This document shows positions 1 to 5,279 of a DNA stretch of 5,279 bases, piece after piece. This DNA is from Lachnoclostridium sp. UBA3320 (lineage in GTDB: Bacteria; Bacillota; Clostridia; Lachnospirales; Lachnospiraceae). The translations under genes and the position numbers were made by a program. The stretch is from assembly GCA_002361175.1 (NCBI GenBank), contig DESG01000041.1, forward strand, positions 1-5,279, read 5' to 3'. The notes beneath the pieces are model-generated. The model was not told where the DNA came from and searched no databases. It was given only the letters and a program-made list of their open reading frames with translations. How positions within the stretch are numbered: the first letter of the stretch is position 1; each line of letters begins with the position of its first letter.

Positions 1-213
1 ACAATAAATTACGCAAAATTGCTTTTTGAAATTTTTGTGCCATATATTTTAATTATAATAATTTGTGAAATAATTTCCAATATATATTTTAACAATAAAT
101 ACAAACAAGACCGAGAAAAGATAAAAAAGTATTATGCGGAATTAAAGCGTCTTGAAAAATATTATTCAGAAAGTGGGAAGGAGGCAGCAGATGACACAGT
201 TACTGGTGCTTAG
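1..213 (+). CDS. 3' end of small membrane/coiled-coil protein, function unknown (partial)
   Basis: The reading frame is already open at base 1 and ends with TAG at 211-213, giving 70 visible residues. A TTG at 19 could be a start, but no ribosome binding site is visible before it, so I treat the 5' end as cut by the window. The visible part has a strongly hydrophobic segment (about residues 8-28, rich in Ile/Leu/Phe). A Lys/Glu/Tyr-rich stretch follows (about residues 33-57) that looks like an amphipathic helix or short coiled coil, then a short acidic tail. This suggests a single membrane anchor followed by a cytoplasmic helix. The last 23 bases overlap the next gene and contain its ribosome binding site, which points to translational coupling. 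I do not recognise the family. The first ~170 bases are very AT-rich, so a chance open frame cannot be fully excluded, but the charged-helix composition favours a real protein. Confidence 0.5.
   Translation, partial: TINYAKLLFEIFVPYILIIIICEIISNIYFNNKYKQDREKIKKYYAELKRLEKYYSESGKEAADDTVTGA
178..184 (+). promoter_or_regulatory. Ribosome binding site fixing the start of the 355-aa membrane protein
   Basis: AAGGAGG lies 6 bases before the ATG at 191, a near-perfect match to the 3' end of 16S rRNA with ideal spacing. It decides for ATG 191 over the in-frame upstream ATG at 152, which has no comparable site. It sits inside the preceding reading frame. Confidence 0.85.
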
Positions 214-1258
214 GGAACAATTACAGAAGTTCTACCAAAGGCATACTATTGCTCTGAATACTTTATTCCGTTTTATAGCTGGGTTTGTTACTTTTTATGC
301 TGCTAGCAGGGTTATAGGGTATAGCCCTGTGCTTTCCCAGACATGGGCAGCAGTAATAGCTGGTTTAATTTCGATGATATTTCCAGTACAAGTGCTGTTA
401 TTCTTGGTATCTGTATTTATAGTTATGCAGATTGCATATGTGTCGGTTTATCTTGCAGTAACAACTGCAATGATGTTTGCAGTGCTGTATTTTATGTATA
501 TAAGATTTGTCCCTGAACACGGTTTTGTAATTCTTGCAATGCCTGTACTTTATGCATTGCATATTCCGTATGCAATGCCTGTGCTTATGGGACTTGTAGC
601 AACGCCTGTAGCTGCTGTTCCTATAGGACTTGGTGTAGCTGTTTATTATCTTTTACTAGACACTGTATATGTAATAGGCACTTCCACGGAAGATACTATA
701 AATCTTTATAAACTTGTTATGCAGCAGCTTGCTTCTGACACTCAGATGTATGTTTCGATTTTTATATTTACTATTGTGACATTTATTGTTTATTTTATAA
801 GAGACAGAAAAGCAGACTATGCATTTGAAATAGCAGTTGTAACAGGTTCTTTTCTCAATTTGATACTTTTTCTGGTAGTAAACTACCTTATGGAAATCAA
901 TATAAATGTACTTAATCTTCTTGGTGGAATTGCTATATCGTGTATTCTTGTATGGTTTATTGAATTTTTCAGACTTCCTCTCAATTATGCAGGCGCAGAG
1001 AACTTGCAATTTGAAGATGATGAATACTATTACTATGTAAAGGCAGTGCCAAAGATGAGTGTAAGTGCTGCAAGAAAGAGAGTCAAACGTTTCAATACCC
1101 ATAATAATGTGAAAGATGAGACGGATTTAGACAGCGTCTTGCTGCAAGAAGATAATAAGCCCAAAGAGAATAATAAGGGTATTATGCCTGGACATGATTT
1201 TGATTTTACAGTTTCACTTGATAAGGAAGATCTAGAAGAAATAGAAAAAAAGAATTAG
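191..1258 (+). CDS. Multi-spanning membrane protein of unknown function, upstream of cdaA
   Basis: This is a 355-residue integral membrane protein whose function I do not know. The start at 191 is set by an AAGGAGG site 6 bases upstream. After a basic N-terminus (residues 1-22) come about eight hydrophobic segments, roughly at 23-42, 50-66, 68-88, 90-105, 111-135, 138-157, 187-204 and 211-259 (the last probably two helices). Segments around 116-157 are rich in Pro and Gly and contain AMPVL twice, 12 residues apart, followed by a Pro/Ala-rich stretch, a pattern more like a transporter or channel than a simple anchor. After the last helix comes an acidic/tyrosine motif (QFEDDEYYYYVKAVPK, 273-288), a basic patch (RKRVKR, 295-300) and a charged hydrophilic tail to 355. 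The positive-inside rule places both ends in the cytoplasm. The overall pattern resembles, from memory only, an uncharacterised family of Lachnospiraceae. The stop is 16 bases before cdaA, so it is probably cotranscribed and may work with c-di-AMP signalling; that is inference from position. It has no ATP-binding or enzyme motif that I can see. Confidence 0.85.
   Translation: MTQLLVLREQLQKFYQRHTIALNTLFRFIAGFVTFYAASRVIGYSPVLSQTWAAVIAGLISMIFPVQVLLFLVSVFIVMQIAYVSVYLAVTTAMMFAVLYFMYIRFVPEHGFVILAMPVLYALHIPYAMPVLMGLVATPVAAVPIGLGVAVYYLLLDTVYVIGTSTEDTINLYKLVMQQLASDTQMYVSIFIFTIVTFIVYFIRDRKADYAFEIAVVTGSFLNLILFLVVNYLMEININVLNLLGGIAISCILVWFIEFFRLPLNYAGAENLQFEDDEYYYYVKAVPKMSVSAARKRVKRFNTHNNVKDETDLDSVLLQEDNKPKENNKGIMPGHDFDFTVSLDKEDLEEIEKKN
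535..586 (+). repeat. Short in-frame direct repeat inside the membrane protein gene
   Basis: TGCAATGCCTGTRCTT occurs at 535-550 and 571-586 with one mismatch (15 of 16 bases). The offset is 36 bases, so the protein carries AMPVL twice, 12 residues apart (116-120 and 128-132). It is probably a local duplication or helix-packing periodicity within a membrane segment rather than a mobile or regulatory repeat. Confidence 0.6.
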
Positions 1259-1264
1259 CTCAGT

Positions 1265-1270
1265 GGAGGG
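1265..1270 (+). promoter_or_regulatory. Ribosome binding site fixing the cdaA start
   Basis: GGAGGG lies 4 bases before ATG 1275. A GTG at 1263 is in frame and would add four residues, but it overlaps this site itself, so it is unlikely to be used. Confidence 0.8.
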
Positions 1271-1274
1271 AGCA

Positions 1275-2159
1275 ATGGATACAGTTTTTGATAATTTAAG
1301 AGAATATCTATACTTTTTATCTCTACCAAAGATGAATATTATTGATTTGTTTGAAATACTTATACTTGCATTTGTTATTTACAGTGTAATCCTCTGGGTA
1401 AAAAAAACAAGGGCATGGAGTCTTGTTAAGGGAATACTTGTACTGTTTTTATGTTACCTTTTTGCATATGTGCTTGATATGAGTGTAATCTTGTGGATTT
1501 TTAATAAAACTATATCAATAGGTATTACTGCTGTAATGATTGTATTCCAGCCAGAGCTTAGGAAAGCACTTGAAGAACTTGGGCGAAAAAATCTTTTTAA
1601 GTCTATTATACCATTCGATGAACAAAAAGACAAAAACAAGCGCTTTAGTGACAGAACAATTAATGAAATAGTAAGAGCGACTACTGAACTTGCAAAAGTA
1701 AAGACTGGTGCACTTATGATTATTGAAAAAGATATAGTGCTTACTGAGTATGAAAGAACTGGTATAAATATTGATTCGGCTATAAGCAGTCAGCTGCTGA
1801 TTAATATATTTGAACATAATACACCACTACATGATGGAGCTGTCATTATAAGGGGCAACAGGATAGTTTCTGCAACGTGTTATCTGCCGCTTTCAGATAA
1901 TCTTGGGCTTTCTAAGGAACTTGGCACAAGGCACAGGGCAGGCGTTGGGATAAGTGAGGTAAGTGATAGTCTTACTATAATAGTTTCAGAAGAAACTGGC
2001 AAAATATCTGCTGCGATAGGCGGCAAACTTTTGAGAAATATTGATGGTGAGCTTCTGAAAAAGAAAATGAGAGAGATACAGGGCAATCCTGTTGAAGATA
2101 AAAAGAAACGTTTTAACTTTAGTTTGAAAGCGAGGGGTCTGGTTGAAAAACAAAAGTAA
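1275..2159 (+). CDS. cdaA: Diadenylate cyclase CdaA (membrane-bound c-di-AMP synthase)
   Basis: CdaA condenses two ATP into cyclic di-AMP plus two pyrophosphates. It is the main housekeeping c-di-AMP synthase of Firmicutes (also called DacA or YbbP). The protein has 294 residues, slightly longer than the ~273 of Bacillus subtilis CdaA. Three N-terminal membrane helices are visible at about 24-42, 49-67 and 73-91. They are followed by the family-typical FQPELRKALEELG (91-103) and a linker helix. The DAC catalytic domain runs from about 125 to 255 and carries both signature motifs: DGA at 187-189 (within LHDGAV; the Asp is the metal-binding catalytic residue) and RHR at 219-221 (within GTRHRAG), plus the conserved SEETG at 238-242. 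All key residues are intact, so it should be active. The C-terminal ~40 residues are basic. ATG 1275 is chosen because of the GGAGGG just upstream. The gene overlaps cdaR by 17 bases, the usual cdaA-cdaR pairing. No c-di-AMP riboswitch is visible. Confidence 0.97.
   Translation: MDTVFDNLREYLYFLSLPKMNIIDLFEILILAFVIYSVILWVKKTRAWSLVKGILVLFLCYLFAYVLDMSVILWIFNKTISIGITAVMIVFQPELRKALEELGRKNLFKSIIPFDEQKDKNKRFSDRTINEIVRATTELAKVKTGALMIIEKDIVLTEYERTGINIDSAISSQLLINIFEHNTPLHDGAVIIRGNRIVSATCYLPLSDNLGLSKELGTRHRAGVGISEVSDSLTIIVSEETGKISAAIGGKLLRNIDGELLKKKMREIQGNPVEDKKKRFNFSLKARGLVEKQK
2132..2137 (+). promoter_or_regulatory. Ribosome binding site supporting the TTG start of cdaR
   Basis: GAGGGG inside the 3' end of cdaA lies 5 bases before the TTG at 2143. 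No in-frame ATG occurs before the membrane segment of CdaR, so this site makes the rare TTG start the best choice. Confidence 0.65.
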
Positions 2160-3435
2160 TGGCTCTTTTGGCAAAAATGCTAAGAACCAAAGCAGGATTC
2201 ATAGGCTTTTTTTTAACAATGCTGGTATAAAAATATGTTCAACTATAATTGCTGTAATTGCGTGGGCAATTATTATAAATATAGATGACCCTTATAAAAC
2301 AAGGTCTTTTAATGTTGAAGTTGAAACAATCAATGAAAGTGCATTAAATTCAGTTAATAAGGTATATGAAGTAATTGAAGGCAGCAATGCTATTGTGAAA
2401 GTAAAAGGGAAAAAAAGTGTTGTGGATAAGCTTACTGCTTCTGATATAAGGGCAGTAGCTGATTTATCCAGTTTATCTGCTGTCAATGCTGTTGCTATAC
2501 AGCCTTCCCTGCGCAAAGTTGTTGCATCGGATGTGATAATGGAGTGTGGTCAAGTGCTTAAAGTATCACTTGAGAATAGAGAGAGTAAGCAAGTTAAGGT
2601 GACAGTTGTTGCAAATGGTACTCCAGGAGAAGGTTATACTGTCGGAGAATGCAGTGCCAAACCAAATATGGTAGAAGTAGCAGGTGGTGAGTCTGCTGTT
2701 GGTCAGATTGAATCTGTAAAAGTATTTTTAAATGTAAATGGCGCTACAGAGGATTTTTCTAAAAGGCTTGTGCCAGTAGCATATGATGAAGATGACAACA
2801 AAGTTGAATCAAGTACACTATCTTTTAGCAATGACCTTGTTCGTGTTTACGCACATATATTGGAAGAAAAAACTATTCCTGTAAAAGTTAAAATTATAGG
2901 TAAGCCAGCAGATGGATATGTATATACAAGCACTGATTGTCTGCCAGAACGTGTTAGAATAGCAGGTTCGACAAGACAGCTTTCGCATATATCAAATGTT
3001 ACTATAACTGTGGATATATCAGATATGACAACCTCTTCACAAAATCTTGAACAGGATATTTATATATCTGATTACCTGCCAAAAGGGATAACACCTGTAG
3101 ATGAATCTGAAACTGTATCAATAAGAATTACTCTTGAACAGGTAATTAAAAAAGATATTGAGATAACCTCCTATGATATAGGTTTTTCTTCTCTTGAAAA
3201 CAACCTAGGAGCAGAGATAGTTGATGATATGGACAAAGTTAATATTACACTGTCAGGAAGAATTTCAATTTTAAATGGTATAACAAAAGACAATGTAAAT
3301 GCAGTTATTGACTGCAGCAATTTGGATGAAGGTGTATATACTCTTCCTGTAGGTATAAAAAACCTAAATAATGAGTGTAAAATACTTGAAACAGATAGAT
3401 TGCGAGTGCGTATTTACAATACACAATCACAGTAG
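2143..3435 (+). CDS. cdaR: CdaA regulatory protein CdaR (YbbR-domain protein)
   Basis: CdaR is the membrane-anchored partner that binds CdaA and tunes c-di-AMP production. It has 430 residues. A basic cytoplasmic N-terminus (1-27) precedes one membrane helix (about 28-47). An extracytoplasmic part follows, built of four YbbR-like beta-rich repeats at roughly 54-144, 148-237, 243-331 and 335-425. Repeat landmarks include VKVTVVANGTPGEGYTVG (151-168), VKVKIIGKPADGYVY (247-261) with the following PERVRIAGS (268-276), and the closing LRVRIY (420-425). Architecture and length fit the CdaR family, and the position directly after cdaA makes the assignment firm. The start is TTG, 17 bases inside cdaA, with GAGGGG upstream; overlap suggests coupled translation and a fixed CdaA:CdaR ratio. 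The extracellular repeats contain two or three cysteines but no clear lipobox or sortase signal. In Bacilli glmM follows; here the operon ends, and typA converges from the other side. Confidence 0.93.
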   Translation: MKNKSNGSFGKNAKNQSRIHRLFFNNAGIKICSTIIAVIAWAIIINIDDPYKTRSFNVEVETINESALNSVNKVYEVIEGSNAIVKVKGKKSVVDKLTASDIRAVADLSSLSAVNAVAIQPSLRKVVASDVIMECGQVLKVSLENRESKQVKVTVVANGTPGEGYTVGECSAKPNMVEVAGGESAVGQIESVKVFLNVNGATEDFSKRLVPVAYDEDDNKVESSTLSFSNDLVRVYAHILEEKTIPVKVKIIGKPADGYVYTSTDCLPERVRIAGSTRQLSHISNVTITVDISDMTTSSQNLEQDIYISDYLPKGITPVDESETVSIRITLEQVIKKDIEITSYDIGFSSLENNLGAEIVDDMDKVNITLSGRISILNGITKDNVNAVIDCSNLDEGVYTLPVGIKNLNNECKILETDRLRVRIYNTQSQ

Positions 3436-3440
3436 TCAGA

Positions 3441-3486
3441 TTAAAAAGTAAAATATGGCAGCAGATAACCTGCTGCCATATGGTTT
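3441..3486. terminator. Bidirectional hairpin terminator between cdaR and typA
   Basis: A perfect 12-bp inverted repeat (ATATGGCAGCAG at 3453-3464 and its complement at 3470-3481) closes a 5-base loop. Read on the minus strand, the hairpin is followed by TTTACTTTTTAAT, a good U-tract, so it should terminate typA efficiently. Read on the plus strand only GGTTTACTG follows, a weak U-tract, so cdaR transcripts may end less cleanly. The stem begins 3 bases after the typA stop codon and 17 bases after the cdaR stop. Confidence 0.85.
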
Positions 3487-5279
3487 ACTGTTGTGATTGT
3501 TTTTTCTTAGATGCACGAAAACGCTGTGTAGCATCAAGTATTTTTTTGCGAATACGCAGGCTTTTTGGAGTTATTTCCAAAAGTTCGTCAGTATCTATAA
3601 ATTCAAGTGCTTCTTCAAGGCTTAACCTTTTTGGTGGTGTAAGTTTAAGTGCCTCATCAGCAGATGATGAACGAGTATTTGTAAGATGCTTTGTCTTACA
3701 TACATTTAGTTCAATATCTTCAGCTTTGCCACTTTGTCCAATTACCATGCCAGCATACACTTTCTCACCTGGACCTAAAAATAAAGTTCCTCTGTCCTGT
3801 GCATTAAAAAGTCCATATGCGACAGTTTCACCTGGTTCAAATGCAATAAGTGAACCTTGTTTACGATAGTCTATGTCTCCTTTATAAGGTCCATATTCTT
3901 CAAATACAGTATTTATTATACCATTACCTTTTGTATCAGTCATAAATTCGCCACGATATCCTATAAGTCCACGTGATGGTATAAGAAATTCAAGCCTTGT
4001 AAAACCACTGCCTATAGAAGACATGCCAATAAGTTCACCCTTGCGGCTGCCAAGTTTTTGTATAACACTTCCTGCAAAGTCATCTGGAACATCTATATAT
4101 GCACGTTCCATTGGCTCAAGACGCCTGCCCCTCTCATCTGTTTTATACAAAACTTCTGCTTTACTTACTGCAAATTCATAACCTTCACGACGCATATTTT
4201 CAATAAGCACAGAAAGATGGAGTTCTCCACGTCCTGACACTTTAAAAGAATCAGTATTATCTGTTTCTTCCACACGAAGGCTGACATCTGAATTTAACTC
4301 AGAAAACAGTCTGTCACGCAAATGGCGTGATGTTACATATTTACCTTCTTGTCCTGCAAGCGGACTGTCGTTAACTAAAAAATGCATAGCTATTGTCGGC
4401 TCTGAAATTTTTTGAAATGGGATAGGTACAGGATTTTCAGGAGAACAAAGTGTATCGCCTATGTGAATATCAGTAATTCCTGATATAGCAACTATAGAGC
4501 CGATATCTGCCTGTTTTACTTCAACTCTGTTAAGTCCTTCAAATTCATAAAGTTTGCTGACTTTTACTTTTATAAGTTTTGAAGAATCGTGGTGGTTGGC
4601 AATTACAACATCTTGTCCAGTTTTAAGTGTGCCATTGTCAACTTTGCCTATACCTATGCGACCTACATATTCATTATAGTCAATCGTGCTTATTAACACT
4701 TGTGTACCTGCATCTGGGTCTCCTTCAGGAACTGGTATATAGTCAAGTATTGTATCAAAAAGTGGTGTCATATCTGTACCAGATGTATCTGCACTGTATG
4801 AAGCTTTACCCTCTTTAGCTGATGCAAAAATAAACGGACAGTCAAGTTGTTCATCACTTGCGTCAAGGTCAATAAAGAGTTCAAGTACTTCGTCCACTAC
4901 AGCGTCTGGACGTGCCTCAGGGCGGTCGGTTTTATTAATACATACAATAACAGGCAAGTCAAGCTCAAGAGCTTTTTTTAAGACAAACTTGGTCTGCGGC
5001 ATAGGACCTTCAAAAGCGTCAACGACAAGTATTACACCATTGACCATTTTAAGGACACGCTCAACTTCACCGCCGAAGTCCGCATGCCCTGGAGTATCTA
5101 TAATATTTATTTTAGTATTTTTATAGGTGATTGCAGTATTTTTTGAAAGAATAGTGATGCCACGTTCCCTTTCAATATCGCCTGAGTCCATGATTCTTTC
5201 TGCAACCTCTTGGTTAGAACGAAAAACGCCACTCTGTTTTAAAAGTTCATCAACAAGTGTGGTTTTGCCGTGGTCTACA
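3485..5279 (-). CDS. typA: Ribosome-associated GTPase TypA/BipA (5' end cut off)
   Basis: TypA is a translational GTPase of the EF-G/LepA group that binds the 70S ribosome and supports 50S assembly and growth under stress such as cold. The frame stays open to the right edge upstream of the internal ATG at 5191, and those extra 29 codons encode the P-loop, so the true start is outside the window. There are 597 visible residues against about 607-615 in the family, so only ~10-15 are missing. GTPase motifs, counted from the first full codon: G1 DHGKTT (2-7), G2 RGITI (39-43), G3 DTPGHADF (61-68), G4 NKTD (115-118) and G5 SAKEG (153-157). An EF-Tu-like domain II (~190-290), EF-G-like domain III with GRGELHL (348-354) and domain V (~385-470) follow. 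The TypA-specific C-terminal domain (~475-585) contains HLTNTRSSSADEALKLTPP and separates it from LepA and EF-G. No frameshift or missing motif is seen. It is convergent with cdaR, and its promoter lies outside the window. Confidence 0.97.
   Translation of the reverse strand, partial: VDHGKTTLVDELLKQSGVFRSNQEVAERIMDSGDIERERGITILSKNTAITYKNTKINIIDTPGHADFGGEVERVLKMVNGVILVVDAFEGPMPQTKFVLKKALELDLPVIVCINKTDRPEARPDAVVDEVLELFIDLDASDEQLDCPFIFASAKEGKASYSADTSGTDMTPLFDTILDYIPVPEGDPDAGTQVLISTIDYNEYVGRIGIGKVDNGTLKTGQDVVIANHHDSSKLIKVKVSKLYEFEGLNRVEVKQADIGSIVAISGITDIHIGDTLCSPENPVPIPFQKISEPTIAMHFLVNDSPLAGQEGKYVTSRHLRDRLFSELNSDVSLRVEETDNTDSFKVSGRGELHLSVLIENMRREGYEFAVSKAEVLYKTDERGRRLEPMERAYIDVPDDFAGSVIQKLGSRKGELIGMSSIGSGFTRLEFLIPSRGLIGYRGEFMTDTKGNGIINTVFEEYGPYKGDIDYRKQGSLIAFEPGETVAYGLFNAQDRGTLFLGPGEKVYAGMVIGQSGKAEDIELNVCKTKHLTNTRSSSADEALKLTPPKRLSLEEALEFIDTDELLEITPKSLRIRKKILDATQRFRASKKKQSQQ

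Noticed and set aside
26..90. Possible sigma-A promoter (TTGAAA at 26, TATAAT at 54; or TTGTGA at 63, TATTTT at 85)
   Set aside because: The first pair has a 22-base spacer, and the second has a poor -10. Such matches are expected by chance in sequence this AT-rich.
152..190. Upstream in-frame ATG at 152 as the start of the 355-aa membrane protein
   Set aside because: No ribosome binding site before it, and the 13 extra residues are basic and translate the Shine-Dalgarno region itself; ATG 191 has an ideal AAGGAGG.
656..1102. 148-residue open frame on the minus strand inside the membrane protein gene
   Set aside because: Its composition (Tyr/Cys/Lys/Ile-rich, no domain pattern) is typical of an antisense shadow, while the plus-strand frame has helices and a ribosome binding site.
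1454..2174. Several minus-strand open frames of 61-100 residues opposite cdaA
   Set aside because: All lie opposite an intact, motif-complete cdaA and have no start signals or recognisable features.
3480..3869. 129-residue open frame on the plus strand opposite typA
   Set aside because: It is a Ser/Cys-rich antisense shadow of a fully supported gene and begins inside the terminator, with no ribosome binding site.
5189..5191. ATG at 5191 as the typA start
   Set aside because: The frame continues upstream to the window edge and encodes DHGKTT, the essential P-loop, so this Met is internal.

Overview
The window is AT-rich, single-copy chromosomal sequence from a low-GC Gram-positive bacterium, most likely in the Clostridia and Lachnospiraceae-like. 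The placement is an inference from A/T-ending codons, frequent AGA/AGG arginine codons, strong AGGAGG-type ribosome binding sites and gene content; no marker in the window fixes the species. I see no mobile element, CRISPR array, tRNA or rRNA. No stretch over 300 bases lacks a gene.

Left part, plus strand (1-3435): four tightly packed genes run in one direction. They are (i) the 3' end of a small membrane/coiled-coil protein of unknown function, (ii) a 355-residue multi-spanning membrane protein of unknown function with a charged cytoplasmic tail and an acidic/tyrosine motif, (iii) cdaA, the membrane-bound diadenylate cyclase that makes cyclic di-AMP, and (iv) cdaR, its YbbR-domain extracytoplasmic partner. 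Junctions i/ii and iii/iv overlap (23 and 17 bases) and ii/iii is separated by 16 bases. The four are therefore probably one transcription unit with translational coupling. No convincing promoter lies inside the window, so transcription probably starts upstream of it.

Right part, minus strand (3485-5279): typA/bipA, the ribosome-associated translational GTPase, reads leftwards toward cdaR. Its C-terminus is complete, but its first roughly 10-15 residues lie beyond the right edge. The two converging units share a 12-bp perfect hairpin at 3453-3481 that sits almost directly against the typA stop codon and probably ends transcription from both sides.

Biology: CdaA makes c-di-AMP, which controls potassium and osmolyte transport and cell-wall homeostasis in Firmicutes, and CdaR modulates CdaA from outside the membrane. 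In Bacilli the operon normally continues with glmM. Here glmM is absent and the operon ends after cdaR. The uncharacterised membrane protein in front of cdaA is the best candidate for something not yet described. Nothing in the window clearly amounts to a wholly new system; it is mostly ordinary core genome.
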